Assembly: GCA_002862645.1 (NCBI GenBank)
Contig: PKDQ01000008.1
Location: forward strand, 41,674-105,673
Length of the DNA: 64,000 bases
DNA from: Flavobacteriaceae bacterium
GTDB taxonomy: Bacteria > Bacteroidota > Bacteroidia > Flavobacteriales > Flavobacteriaceae
Direction of reading: 5' to 3'
Of the stretch, positions 1-9,076 are shown one piece after another. Within the stretch, counting starts at the first letter, position 1; every line of letters starts with the position of its first letter. The translations under genes and the position numbers were made by a program. The notes under the pieces were generated by a model, which saw nothing but the letters and a program-made list of their open reading frames with translations, made no database searches and had not been told where the DNA came from.

Positions 1-1
1 C

Positions 2-910
2 CTTACCGTCAATGACCTGTACCGACGCGCAAAACTGTTTATTTCTGTAGGACTTATAGTGGGATTGTATGTTGTTTCTTATATTGCCTTTACCCTAATT
101 CACGACGGGAATTTGAATCAGTTATCCTATGATGTATTACTGCTTTTTGTAGTGAATGGTTTAGCTATTTTATTTGTACAACCGCTTATTTATATTTTTG
201 AAAAGGTATTTGGTTTGGTGTCAGATGCTTCCCTGTTGGAACTCTCAGATACGAACAGTAAACTCCTTCGTGAACTGGCTGATAAAGCCCCAGGAACATT
301 TCAACATTCTTTACAAGTAGCCAATATAGCCGAAGCTGCTGCCAATGCTATTGATGCCAATACATTACTCACTAGGGTAGGTGCCTTGTATCACGATATA
401 GGAAAAATGAAAAATCCGGTTTTCTTTAGTGAAAATCAAGCTTCTTATAGTCCACATGATGATCTTTCTTCTGAAGTAAGTGCTAAAATTATCATTGAGC
501 ATGTGCTGCATGGGATTACACTTGCTAGAAAGGCCAAGTTACCAGATAGAGTAGTTGACTTTATACGCACGCACCACGGCACAACAACCGTGCTTTATTT
601 TTATCAACAGGCGAAACAGAATAACGATGAGGTAGCTATTGAACAATTTCAATATCCTGGTCCAAAGCCCTTTTCAAAGGAAACGGCTATTGTCATGATT
701 TCAGATGGTGTAGAGGCAGCATCAAAAAGTTTAAAAGAACCCACAGCAGAGAAAATCAATGCCTTTGTAGATAAGATTGTGCAGCGCCTAATGGATGAGA
801 AACAATTCTTAGCAGCTGACATTACCCTGCGTGAGATTGAAACAATTAAAAAAGTATTGGTTGAGAAGCTCATCAGTAGCTATCACTTGCGGGTTGCGTA
901 TCCCGAATAA
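2..910 (+). CDS. PgpH-type 7TM-HD hydrolase, C-terminal part (5' end outside window)
   Basis: This is the C-terminal part of a membrane HD-domain phosphohydrolase of the PgpH/YqfF type, a family known to degrade cyclic di-AMP. The reading frame is open to the left edge, so the gene begins upstream; the GTG at 59 is only an internal codon. Visible: the last two hydrophobic segments (around codons 12-40 and 45-75), then a cytoplasmic HD domain with FQHSLQVANIAEAA, the metal-binding HDIGKMKNP, the downstream THHGTTTVLYFYQQA and SDGVEAASKSL. It ends with TAA at 908-910. The full family protein is about 680-700 residues, so more than half is missing. The family call is firm; the nucleotide substrate is inferred from the family. 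Confidence 0.85.
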   Translation, partial: LTVNDLYRRAKLFISVGLIVGLYVVSYIAFTLIHDGNLNQLSYDVLLLFVVNGLAILFVQPLIYIFEKVFGLVSDASLLELSDTNSKLLRELADKAPGTFQHSLQVANIAEAAANAIDANTLLTRVGALYHDIGKMKNPVFFSENQASYSPHDDLSSEVSAKIIIEHVLHGITLARKAKLPDRVVDFIRTHHGTTTVLYFYQQAKQNNDEVAIEQFQYPGPKPFSKETAIVMISDGVEAASKSLKEPTAEKINAFVDKIVQRLMDEKQFLAADITLREIETIKKVLVEKLISSYHLRVAYPE

Positions 911-1083
911 TAGCTTCAGTCGTACTTTTTTCTTTATTGGGTCTAAATGGTTGTTTTTAGTTTTTACAGTACACTATCTTTCCAGAGAATTACATAAACT
1001 TTGTGAATATAAAAAGGGCAATACATTCAAATTGTCTGTAGCTTCGCTTTTAAAATCAACAAAAGAAACAGCAGCTTCACCCA

Positions 1084-1117
1084 AATAAAAAAGCAAGCTT
1101 TTTATTTGTGCTTGCTT
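1084..1117 (-). terminator. Rho-independent terminator downstream of the tRNA pair
   Basis: An 8-bp perfect inverted repeat, AAGCAAGC (1091-1098) and GCTTGCTT (1110-1117), has an 11-nt loop. Read on the minus strand it is followed by TTTTTTATTT, as in an intrinsic terminator ending the tRNA-Ser/tRNA-Arg transcript. It may also serve the plus-strand HD gene ending at 910, although the plus-strand T tract is poor. The remaining sequence at 911-1083 shows nothing else that I can support. Confidence 0.6.
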
Positions 1118-1144
1118 AATTTCAACTTTTTGTTGATTTATCCG

Positions 1145-1218
1145 TGATCGCGCTAGGATTCGAACCTAGGACCGTCTGCTTAGAAGGCAGATGCTCTATC
1201 CAGCTGAGCTACGCGACC
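1145..1218 (-). tRNA. tRNA-Arg (anticodon TCT)
   Basis: The minus strand folds into a complete cloverleaf of 74 nt. The acceptor stem is GGTCGCG with CGCGATC (one G-T pair), the anticodon stem is TCTGC/GCAGA with loop CTTCTAA giving anticodon TCT, and the T arm holds GGTTCGAATCC. The discriminator base is A and CCA is not encoded. It lies 71 nt downstream of the tRNA-Ser gene and probably shares its transcript. Confidence 0.95.
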
Positions 1219-1289
1219 TAATTTTTGCTAGTTAACTTCAAAGCCCTTTGAAAGTTCTAAAAGAATTCCAAAAAGCTTGAGTTAAGTTG

Positions 1290-1373
1290 CGGAGAGACTG
1301 GGATTCGAACCCAGGCAACACTTACGCGTTGACAGATTAGCAATCTGCTCCATTACCACTCTGGCACCTCTCC
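1290..1373 (-). tRNA. tRNA-Ser (anticodon GCT)
   Basis: This 84-nt class II tRNA lies on the minus strand. The acceptor stem is GGAGAGG with TCTCTCC, the anticodon arm CAGAT-TGCTAA-TCTG region gives anticodon GCT, a long variable arm carries AACGCG/CGCGTAAGTGTT-type pairing, and the T arm has GGTTCGAATCC. The discriminator is G. The serine identity follows from the GCT anticodon plus the long variable arm. Confidence 0.94.
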
Positions 1374-1425
1374 TTTAAAGTAATAAAGCGCCGGCAAAAA
1401 TACGTTATCAAAAGCAATCCGCCAA

Positions 1426-1530
1426 CTAATTATCGCGTTGGTCAAAATCTTCTTTTTCTTTTTGACGAATTCGGTTGAAAACAGCAAATATTACAGCAGC
1501 AATAACAGCAATCCAAATAATACGATTCAT
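1426..1530 (-). CDS. 34-residue membrane microprotein, translationally coupled to YbjQ
   Basis: The ATG (1528-1530) directly abuts the TAG stop of the upstream ybjQ-like gene (1531-1533), with no intervening base, which suggests translational coupling. The 34 residues begin MNRIIWIAVIAAVIFAVFN, one clear membrane helix of about 17 residues, followed by a charged, probably cytoplasmic tail rich in R, K, E and D that ends QRDN. No family is recognised. A single-helix protein placed after YbjQ could be an accessory membrane subunit, but that is inference. Support for its being real is the exact stop/start junction and a clean amphipathic layout. Confidence 0.55.
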   Translation of the reverse strand: MNRIIWIAVIAAVIFAVFNRIRQKEKEDFDQRDN

Positions 1531-1845
1531 CTAGTTTATTTTAACAGCAGTACCAAAGGCAAGAATTTCAGAAGCCCCTTGGGAAACAACAGAAGTTGTA
1601 AATCGAACATTTACCACCGCATCAGCATCCATACGGTTTGCGTCGTCTATCATGCGTTTTAAGGCTTGTTCGCGCGCATCTGCTTGTAGTTTGGTGTACT
1701 CTTCAATTTCACCCCCTACAATATTTTTAATTGAAGCAAAAATATCTCTTCCAATGTTGCGGGAACGAACCGTACTGCCTCGTGCCATGCCTAAAGATTC
1801 AATGATTTTTTTTCCAGCTATTGTTTCGGTAGTTACGTATAGCAT
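1531..1845 (-). CDS. YbjQ/UPF0145 family protein
   Basis: The protein has 104 residues, close to the usual length of about 105-110 for the YbjQ (UPF0145, putative heavy-metal-binding) family. Family marks seen: MLYVTTETIAGKKIIESLG at the N-terminus, the GSTVRSRNIGRDIF segment, a helix with EYTKLQADAREQALKRM, and DADAVVNVRFTTS followed by AFGTAVKI. No signal peptide, so it is probably cytosolic; members form pentamers whose function is not established. It ends exactly against the start of the 34-residue membrane protein and starts 2 nt after the permease gene 1848-2930, so these three genes look co-transcribed. Confidence 0.88.
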   Translation of the reverse strand: MLYVTTETIAGKKIIESLGMARGSTVRSRNIGRDIFASIKNIVGGEIEEYTKLQADAREQALKRMIDDANRMDADAVVNVRFTTSVVSQGASEILAFGTAVKIN

Positions 1846-1847
1846 AA

Positions 1848-2930
1848 TTACATGTTTTTAGTTAAAGCTTTTACTATTCTATTTTCACTGAAAAACTCAC
1901 TCAAAATCACTTTTAGAACCGTATACATAGGTACCGCTAAAAGCATGCCTATTGGTCCAGCCAACAGACCAGCTAAAATGATTATAAGAAATATTTCAAG
2001 GGGGTGTGATTTAACACTTTTTGAAAAAATATAAGGCTGTGAAAAGAAGTTGTCTACGAGTTGACCGATCACAAAACCGATAAACACATAAATGGTTTTA
2101 GGTACGATTACACTGGCGATGTCTGCATCAAGATTACTCACCATGGTAAGAATAATCATTAAAACGGCGCCTGCTAGGGGGCCTATGTAAGGAATGATAT
2201 TAAACAAAGCACAGATAAGTGCAATAGTCAATGCATTTGGAATACCAAATATCAGCAGAACACCAGAGTAAAACAAAAACAAGATGGTTATTTGTAGCAG
2301 GATGCCAGAAAAATATCGAGATAACAAGCTAACAACTCGGGTAAAAGAACGCTCTATACGTTCCTTTTTGTCGTCAGCAAATACGAGCAAAATACTTCTC
2401 AATAACAACGAACTGTCTTTTAACAAAAAGAAACTGATAAATAAAACAGAAAATAACGCAATTGTAAATCCGCCTAAAAATCCTAAAAACCCATTTAAAA
2501 GATTGGGAAGGAAGCTAAAGTCAACTTTAGATAGCAGGTCTTTAATGTTTTCTGTGAGGTTTATGTCGTATTTTTCAAAATACATATCTAAGTCTGAAAC
2601 CAACCTGAGTAAATCGGCTTCCCATTGGTCTATCTGTAGTAAGGATAAGTTTTGTGCTTGAGTGGTAATTACGGGCACAACCATTGATCCAAGCCCAAGA
2701 ATAAGTGACAATAACACCAGAAGCGTAACAACGGTCGCAAGGGTATTTTTAAATTTAAGTATCCTCATAAAAAACCCCTTTATGGGCTGACCTATAAGTG
2801 AGACAACAATTGCCAAAAACACATAGCCTAAAAGAGACTTTGCCATCATGACAAGATTAAATAGTGCGACAAGGCCCACTATGATAAGAAAGGCTTGTAC
2901 TATTCCGCGCGTAAGATTATTTGCATTCAC
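1848..2930 (-). CDS. AI-2E family (PerM/YdiK type) membrane protein
   Basis: This 360-residue polytopic inner-membrane protein belongs to the AI-2E/PerM family of putative transporters. Visible: paired N-terminal helices (LIIVGLVALFNLVMMAKSLL and VFLAIVVSLIG), a central soluble amphipathic region (about residues 90-140), then further helices including the family signature around PLAGAVLMIILTM and a C-terminal segment GLLAGPIGMLLAVPMYTVLKV. The start is GTG at 2930; no in-frame ATG lies nearby. The substrate is unknown; the AI-2 name reflects one member only. It is followed by ybjQ after 2 nt. Confidence 0.88.
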   Translation of the reverse strand: MNANNLTRGIVQAFLIIVGLVALFNLVMMAKSLLGYVFLAIVVSLIGQPIKGFFMRILKFKNTLATVVTLLVLLSLILGLGSMVVPVITTQAQNLSLLQIDQWEADLLRLVSDLDMYFEKYDINLTENIKDLLSKVDFSFLPNLLNGFLGFLGGFTIALFSVLFISFFLLKDSSLLLRSILLVFADDKKERIERSFTRVVSLLSRYFSGILLQITILFLFYSGVLLIFGIPNALTIALICALFNIIPYIGPLAGAVLMIILTMVSNLDADIASVIVPKTIYVFIGFVIGQLVDNFFSQPYIFSKSVKSHPLEIFLIIILAGLLAGPIGMLLAVPMYTVLKVILSEFFSENRIVKALTKNM

Positions 2931-2950
2931 ATTTCTAAGGTAAAAAAATA

Positions 2951-3646
2951 TTATGGATTCATAAGCAATGCGGTGTGCAATGCTGCTAATGCAGCTGTTT
3001 CTGTTCGTAACCTATTACTGCCAAGATGTACAGATGTAATATTTTGATCATTTGCCCACGCTATTTCATTTTTGGAAAAATCTCCCTCTGGACCTATGAG
3101 TATGCTGCAGTTGGGTTGTCCATTTACCACATCTTTTAAGCTTTTTTTTGGGCTATCTTCACAGTGTGCCATATAGGCTGGCGCCTTAATTTCTAATTCT
3201 TTAAGTGGTGTTAAAGGCGCCAGTATAGGCATATAGGCGCTTAGGGATTGCTTTAATGCTGCGTGAATAAGCTTTTCAGAGCGTTCGTGCTTGATGTGTT
3301 TCCTTTCACTTCTTTCACATAATACAGGCGTAATTTTATAAACACTAAGTTCTGTGGCTTTTTCCAGAAACCACTCAAATCTACTTATGTTCTTGGTGGG
3401 AGCCACAATCATGTGTATGACAGTTTTGGGCGCTGGAATAGTTTTGATTTCTAAAAGCTTGACAACACAACTTTTCGGAGAAACCAAATGCAGTTTTGCT
3501 GTTATAAGTTGCCCTTTTCCGTTTGTTAGGTTTAATATATCACCTACATTTTTACGTAGCACTTTGGATACGTGTTTGCTTTCAAATTCGTTGAAAATGT
3601 AGCGTTCTGTTGTTAGGTCTATATTGGGTGTGAAGAATTGCTGCAT
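2951..3646 (-). CDS. rsmE: 16S rRNA (uracil(1498)-N3)-methyltransferase RsmE
   Basis: RsmE methylates N3 of U1498 in 16S rRNA using S-adenosylmethionine. The protein has 231 residues, normal for bacterial RsmE (about 230-245). It has an N-terminal PUA-like part (FNEFESKHVSKVLR, NLTNGKGQ) and a C-terminal SPOUT trefoil-knot domain with WFLEKATELSVYKITPVLCERSER, the SAM-binding ILIGPEGDFSKNEI and the knot segment LGSNRLRTETAALAALH. Its ATG shares one base with the TGA of tsaD (TGATG at 3644-3648), so the two are translationally coupled. Confidence 0.95.
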   Translation of the reverse strand: MQQFFTPNIDLTTERYIFNEFESKHVSKVLRKNVGDILNLTNGKGQLITAKLHLVSPKSCVVKLLEIKTIPAPKTVIHMIVAPTKNISRFEWFLEKATELSVYKITPVLCERSERKHIKHERSEKLIHAALKQSLSAYMPILAPLTPLKELEIKAPAYMAHCEDSPKKSLKDVVNGQPNCSILIGPEGDFSKNEIAWANDQNITSVHLGSNRLRTETAALAALHTALLMNP

Positions 3647-4641
3647 CAGATCGATATTCTTGCTTTTGGTTCACTTGATAGGCCGTCAAATACACCTTCT
3701 TTAAGTTTTAAATAGCCCGCCATGGCAATCATGGCAGCATTGTCAGTGGTGTAGGGCAGAGGGGGCAGATACAAGGCAATATCACACGCTTCAAGTGCTT
3801 TACGCAAACCAATGTTGGCGGAGACACCACCTCCCAGAACAACTTGTTTAAGACCTGTTTGTTTAACGGCTGTTTTTACCTTTTCTACCAAGATGGATAC
3901 GATAGCCGCTTGGATAGAAGCACATAAATCATGAAGGTTATTTTTAATAAAATCCGAGTCTTTGTCTTGTGCCGATCTTAAGAAGTATAATACACTTGTT
4001 TTAAGGCCACTAAAGCTAAAATTTAAATCGGCTACCGTTGGATTCCCAAAAGTAAATTTTACGGTGCCAAGTGCGGCGTATTTATCTATGATAGGTCCGG
4101 CAGGGTAGGGCAATCCTAGCATTTTACCTGTTTTGTCAAAAGCTTCACCAGCAGCATCGTCGAGAGTTTCACCCAATACATCAAAAGAGGAAGCGTTTTG
4201 AACGCGAACTAGCTGCGTATGCCCACCAGAAACGGTTAATCCTAAAAATGGAAAATGAGGCGTGGGAAAGGCATCGTCAATAAAATGCACCAATAAATGA
4301 GCCTGCATGTGGTGAACAGCAACAAGAGGAATGTTTAGTGCAAGAGAAAGCGATTTTGCAAAAGCATTTCCTACAAGCAGCGATCCGAGAAGGCCAGGGC
4401 CTTGCGTATAGGCTACTGCGGTTAGGTCTTTTTTGTCGATATTTGCTTTTGACAGTGAAGTTTCTACAACAGCGACAATGCGTTCCACGTGCGTTCTCGA
4501 TGCTAATTCTGGAATTACACCACCGTAATTTTCGTGTTCGAGCTGTTGCGAAACGACGTTGGCAAGTAATTTGCCATCGACAAGCACCGCAGCTGCTGTG
4601 TCGTCGCAAGAAGTTTCAATACCTAAAATGATAGTTGCCAA
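3646..4641 (-). CDS. tsaD: tRNA N6-adenosine threonylcarbamoyltransferase TsaD
   Basis: TsaD (YgjD/Kae1) transfers threonylcarbamoyl to A37 of ANN-decoding tRNAs together with TsaB and TsaE. The 331 residues begin ILGIETSCDDTAAAVL, the ASKHA phosphate-1 loop. Metal ligands appear in VHHMQAHLLVH, followed by LGLTVSGGHTQLV, the LGETLDDAAGEAFDK signature, and VLGGGVSANIGLRKAL near the end. The length is normal. The ATG lies 29 nt from the divergent tamB start, with a TAATTTTG -7-like box at 4658-4665 serving this strand. It is followed by rsmE with a one-base overlap. Confidence 0.97.
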   Translation of the reverse strand: MATIILGIETSCDDTAAAVLVDGKLLANVVSQQLEHENYGGVIPELASRTHVERIVAVVETSLSKANIDKKDLTAVAYTQGPGLLGSLLVGNAFAKSLSLALNIPLVAVHHMQAHLLVHFIDDAFPTPHFPFLGLTVSGGHTQLVRVQNASSFDVLGETLDDAAGEAFDKTGKMLGLPYPAGPIIDKYAALGTVKFTFGNPTVADLNFSFSGLKTSVLYFLRSAQDKDSDFIKNNLHDLCASIQAAIVSILVEKVKTAVKQTGLKQVVLGGGVSANIGLRKALEACDIALYLPPLPYTTDNAAMIAMAGYLKLKEGVFDGLSSEPKARISI

Positions 4642-4657
4642 AATAAATATATATTCA

Positions 4658-4665
4658 CAAAATTA
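4658..4665 (-). promoter_or_regulatory. Candidate -7 promoter box for tsaD
   Basis: TAATTTTG on the minus strand fits the Bacteroidota -7 consensus TAnnTTTG and lies 16 nt before the tsaD ATG. No TTTG or TTG element is present about 19 nt upstream, where tamB already begins, so support is from the -7 box alone. Confidence 0.35.
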
Positions 4666-4670
4666 ACACT

Positions 4671-7600
4671 TTGGAAAAGAAGCCTCCCATAAAAAAGAAA
4701 ATAAGAAGCATCATTGCTGCTGTTTTACTTTTTATGTTGTTGATTGTGTTTGTTTTAATGCTTCCAGTAACGCAAACTTTTTTTGGACAACGCTTTACTA
4801 AAAGTATCCATGACCGCTACGGCACCAATATTGAAATCAGCAGCATACAAGTTTCTCCTTTTGGATATGTTAAACTTCACGACATATTGGCTTATGACCA
4901 TAAGCAAGACACGCTCCTTTATGCGGGCTATCTTCGTTTAAATACCCTCCGTCTAGGCGCTATCTTGCAGGGTGAAAATGAGATAGGAAATGTTTTTTTA
5001 AAAGATGTAGTGTTTAATAGCACCATCTATGAAAACGAAAGCAAGTCTAATGTAAACCAGTTTTTTAATCGATTTATCAAGGAAGAACACACCAAAAGCA
5101 AAACTGAAATTGTGGCGGCTTCCATCAGTTTGGTAGACGCTTCCGTGATTATTCAAAATCAAAATAAAAGTAAGGATAGGGCACAGCGATTTACGGCACT
5201 TAACGCTGATATTCAAAACTTTCGAATAGTTGGAGACGTAATTAGTGCAGATATACAACAGCTTAATACCCAAACAAATTGGCATGACACAGCCCTGACC
5301 TCATTAGCTGGAACGTATCAATTTTCACCAACCCACATGAAGTTGGAAAATGCAGTTATTCAAACGAAAGAAAGTGTGGTTGATGTGGACATCCGGCTAA
5401 CTTACCCTAAAGGTGGATTAAAAGATTTTGTAGATAAAGTGAGCCTAAATATTGATCTTAAGCCCTCATCAATGGGCTCATCGGATTTAATAAAAATCAT
5501 GCCAAATTGGAAGGGTCAATTTATTGAATTAAAAGGAACTATTGATGGTCCCGTTTATGATTTTACCACAAAAGGTGTTCAAATTAGGCATCAAAGTACT
5601 ACTGTCAATTTTGATGGAAAAATCAAAAACATCTTGGATGAGGATACTAGGTCTTTAGAAGTTGACTTAAAGATAGATGCGGCTGAAAATACGGTTTCCA
5701 TTCCTTTTACGCTGTCCGCTGAAGTCAGTGAGTTTTTAATGCGCTTGGATGACTTTTCTACTGACGCTAAAGTGATACTTCATGATAAGTTGTGGAATGT
5801 AAAGGCTGACCTAATAACAGCCCTCGGACGAATGCAAAGCAATGCCTCCTTTGCTCTTGATTCAAAAGTAAGCGACTTTTCTATTAATCTTGCTTCGGAT
5901 GATTTTGATATTGGTAAACTTACAGCTGTTCCAACAATTGGCCGCACTGGACTTGGCGTGGTCGTTTCTGGAAATGGTTTTGATATGTCAAACCTGGAAG
6001 CGGCAATTGAAGGTAAGCTTACAAATTTTAACTACCGCGAATACAGCTACGACACCTTGGCCATCGAAGGAAAAATTAACCCAAAATTCTTTTTGGGGAA
6101 TATGCATATTCAAGATGAATCTATTATCATTTATTTAAATGGACAGGTGGACTATGCCTCTGATATTAGGAACTTTTCATTCAACACTGAAATTCAACAA
6201 CTTGATTTTAAGGCTTTAGGGTGGTTACCCAATGGCATTGACGGTATTTTTTCTGGCTCTGTTGATTTGGCATTGCAAGGCAATAACATTGACGAAATGA
6301 TTGGGGATTTATACATTGATGAGGGTACACTTATAACACCTAGCCAAACCTACTCGTTCTCATCGCTGTCTGCACAATCTAGGCTTACAAATGGACTTCG
6401 GGTATTAAATATAAATTCTGATGACGTGGCCACAGGTTTAGTCATTGGAAATTTTAATCCTTCAGAATTGGGGGTACTTGCTAAAAACGCCTTAGGCAGT
6501 CAATTTAAGCGTTACAAGCCTCTTCCTATGTCTTCAAACCAGCACGTCGATTTTAATTTCAACTTACGCGGAAAGATTGCATCTGCTCTTTTCGGAGGCG
6601 TTGTTTCATTGGATGACAATACATTTATCAAAGGAAGTATTAAGCCAAGTGATTCTCTCTTTAAACTTGAAGTTCGTGCTCCAAGTATCGTTGTAAACAA
6701 TACCCAATTAAGCGGCTTATCATTAAAGATTGACACCAAACAACCCATATATCATTCAAGTATTCGTATTGATGAAATAGCTACACCCAAAGCCAAATTA
6801 TATGATGTTGAATGGATCAATGCCCAGCTTTCAGATAATTTGTATGGTCGCATTGAATTTGGCGCTGCGAAAGAAACAAAAGAAGTTAATATAATCAACA
6901 TCGCATTTACCATTAATGATTCTGCACAAGCAATTTTAGAAATTCAAGACGTAGGATTTTTCTTTAACAACAATCGCTGGACCATTGATAAGCAATATGG
7001 CAGTCCCACCTTGATCGCAACAAGTACTAGCGATTTTGCTTTTAGCAATCTAAATTTTATCACACAAAATTCTGCTATCACTGCCAATGCAAGTCAAAAC
7101 GGAAACGATTCTTTTGCTGTTGATGTAAAATTTTCAAATGTGTATTTGAGGGATCTATTATCTTTTCAAAAAGACAGGTGGGAGGGAACTCTAAATGGAT
7201 TTCTCAATATCCGCCAATCTTCTTATGGTTTTGGAGGGAATTCAAGTTTGCACATGTCAGATTTGGTTTTAAATGGTGTGTCCCTTGGACAAGCTGATCT
7301 CAGGCTGCAATCAAACAAAGAAAATCAAGATTATCAATTAGCCTTAATAATATCAGACGATGGTAAAGAGGCTTTGCAAGCTACTGGAACTATTGGGATA
7401 CAGAACGCCATTCCTAAATGGGATATTGATGTGTCTTTTTCAGATTATAACATGTCGTTAATTGCAGGTTTGACAAATGATGTCTTTTCGCCTTTTCGTG
7501 GAAAAGCTAACGGAAATCTACAGTTGTCTTCCACAACAGGTAAAATCATTCCCACAGGGGAGTTTGTTGTTGACGAGCTGACGTTGGGTGTGCCTTATTT

Positions 7601-9023
7601 AAACACCCTATACAATTTTACAACTGCTGTTCCCTTTCGATTTAGTGAGGACTTAATACGTATAAACAATTCTCATTTTAGTTCAGGTGACGATCAAACA
7701 GCTCAACTCACTGGTGTGCTAACCCATCAGTCTTTTTCCAATTGGGGATTGGACATGAACATAAATGCCACACAACTTGAAGTGCTCAATACACCCTTTA
7801 CGGAAGAATCGTTGTATTATGGCAATGCCTATTTTAAGGGAGACGCTCATCTTTACGGCGCTTTCTCAAACATGCAAATAGACGTTGTGGGTGAAACTGC
7901 AACGGGAACCAGTATTTTTATTCCAATTCAATACGATACTAAAATTGGCGACGTTTCTTTCATCAATTTTATAGATAAGCAAGTTGAAGAAGGACTTGAA
8001 ACAGTCCAACTCAATCCCTTAAAAGGTTTGCAATTGAACTTTGAATTGGATGTTACGCCAGAAGCAGAGGTTGAAATTGTTGTTGATCCCGAAACAAAAA
8101 GTTTTTTGCGTGGTCGTGGTGCAGGGAGTATACTCATGGAAATAGATACAGCAGGGTCGTTTGCTATGTGGGGGGACTTTATTGCCTTTGAAGGAATATA
8201 CAACTTCAAGAATCTAGGACTCATTGACAAAACATTTCGTTTGGAACCAGGAGGTGTTATTTTCTGGGAGGGTGATCCGTATGGTGCTCAAATTAATATG
8301 CAGGCCATTTATGAGGTTCCAGGTGGTGCTAACCCTTCAGTGCTTTTGGAGGGTGATAACATCAGTCAAAAAATCCTTACAGATGTTTCCATTACCTTGT
8401 TTGGAAACCTGCTTAACCCTGAAACTCCAACGTTTGCGATTAATTTCCCAAATGCTTCAGGAGTCGTTAGAAACGAATTAAACTACAGACTTAACGATGA
8501 AGAAAGAAGACAGCTTCAAGCCATTTCGCTGCTCTCACAGGGCAGTTTTATCAATGAAGTTTCGTTGGCGGCAATTTCTAGCCAAACCCTAACAACCAAT
8601 CTTTTTGAAAAGGCATCTGGGATTTTTGATAATATTTTTACGAATGAAAACGATAAGTTAAATTTGGGTATTGATTACCTCCAAGGCGATCGCAATGCTG
8701 CTGTTTCCATTAAAAACCGAGATAGACTAGGGGTGAGTTTGTCAACTAATATTAATGAGCGCATTCTGATTGATGGGAAAGTAGGGGTGCCTGTTGGAAA
8801 TGAAGAGGAGACCATGATTATTGGAAATGTTAAACTTGAATTCTTACTTAATAAAAAGGGAGACCTCCGTGCTCGTGTATTTAATAAGGAAAATGAATTC
8901 CAATATTTTGGTGATGATTTGGGCTATACGCAAGGTATTGGAGTTGGTTATCAAGTTCGTTTCGATTCTTTCAAAGAGCTTGTCAGTAAAATTTTTAACA
9001 AAAAAGACAACATTAAACCATAA
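4671..9023 (+). CDS. tamB: Translocation/assembly module TamB (DUF490 family)
   Basis: This 1450-residue envelope protein is a TamB/AsmA-like bridge that spans the periplasm, associated with outer-membrane protein insertion and lipid transport. Visible: an N-terminal basic stretch and one membrane anchor (SIIAAVLLFMLLIVFVLMLPV), a very long region of alternating short beta strands without enzymatic motifs, and the conserved TamB C-terminal domain (about residues 1120-1440) with RGRGAGSILMEID, EGIYNFKNLGLIDKTFRLEPGG, an aspartate/glycine strand pattern and GVGYQVRFDS. The only plausible start is TTG at 4671: upstream in-frame codons reach TAA without an ATG. TamB is longer than E. coli TamB (about 1260), as is usual in Bacteroidota. 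Confidence 0.92.
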   Translation: MEKKPPIKKKIRSIIAAVLLFMLLIVFVLMLPVTQTFFGQRFTKSIHDRYGTNIEISSIQVSPFGYVKLHDILAYDHKQDTLLYAGYLRLNTLRLGAILQGENEIGNVFLKDVVFNSTIYENESKSNVNQFFNRFIKEEHTKSKTEIVAASISLVDASVIIQNQNKSKDRAQRFTALNADIQNFRIVGDVISADIQQLNTQTNWHDTALTSLAGTYQFSPTHMKLENAVIQTKESVVDVDIRLTYPKGGLKDFVDKVSLNIDLKPSSMGSSDLIKIMPNWKGQFIELKGTIDGPVYDFTTKGVQIRHQSTTVNFDGKIKNILDEDTRSLEVDLKIDAAENTVSIPFTLSAEVSEFLMRLDDFSTDAKVILHDKLWNVKADLITALGRMQSNASFALDSKVSDFSINLASDDFDIGKLTAVPTIGRTGLGVVVSGNGFDMSNLEAAIEGKLTNFNYREYSYDTLAIEGKINPKFFLGNMHIQDESIIIYLNGQVDYASDIRNFSFNTEIQQLDFKALGWLPNGIDGIFSGSVDLALQGNNIDEMIGDLYIDEGTLITPSQTYSFSSLSAQSRLTNGLRVLNINSDDVATGLVIGNFNPSELGVLAKNALGSQFKRYKPLPMSSNQHVDFNFNLRGKIASALFGGVVSLDDNTFIKGSIKPSDSLFKLEVRAPSIVVNNTQLSGLSLKIDTKQPIYHSSIRIDEIATPKAKLYDVEWINAQLSDNLYGRIEFGAAKETKEVNIINIAFTINDSAQAILEIQDVGFFFNNNRWTIDKQYGSPTLIATSTSDFAFSNLNFITQNSAITANASQNGNDSFAVDVKFSNVYLRDLLSFQKDRWEGTLNGFLNIRQSSYGFGGNSSLHMSDLVLNGVSLGQADLRLQSNKENQDYQLALIISDDGKEALQATGTIGIQNAIPKWDIDVSFSDYNMSLIAGLTNDVFSPFRGKANGNLQLSSTTGKIIPTGEFVVDELTLGVPYLNTLYNFTTAVPFRFSEDLIRINNSHFSSGDDQTAQLTGVLTHQSFSNWGLDMNINATQLEVLNTPFTEESLYYGNAYFKGDAHLYGAFSNMQIDVVGETATGTSIFIPIQYDTKIGDVSFINFIDKQVEEGLETVQLNPLKGLQLNFELDVTPEAEVEIVVDPETKSFLRGRGAGSILMEIDTAGSFAMWGDFIAFEGIYNFKNLGLIDKTFRLEPGGVIFWEGDPYGAQINMQAIYEVPGGANPSVLLEGDNISQKILTDVSITLFGNLLNPETPTFAINFPNASGVVRNELNYRLNDEERRQLQAISLLSQGSFINEVSLAAISSQTLTTNLFEKASGIFDNIFTNENDKLNLGIDYLQGDRNAAVSIKNRDRLGVSLSTNINERILIDGKVGVPVGNEEETMIIGNVKLEFLLNKKGDLRARVFNKENEFQYFGDDLGYTQGIGVGYQVRFDSFKELVSKIFNKKDNIKP

Positions 9024-9076
9024 ATCATTAGGTTAAAATGAGAGATTATTCGTTAATTTGCACAGCAATTTAAACG

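Noticed and set aside
831..1088. 85-codon plus-strand frame after the HD gene
   Set aside because: It overlaps the end of the HD gene in another frame and shows no protein-like pattern; it ends in the terminator region.
2284..2661. 125-codon plus-strand frame inside the AI-2E permease gene
   Set aside because: Antisense shadow of a clear membrane protein; lysine/serine/asparagine-rich without motifs.
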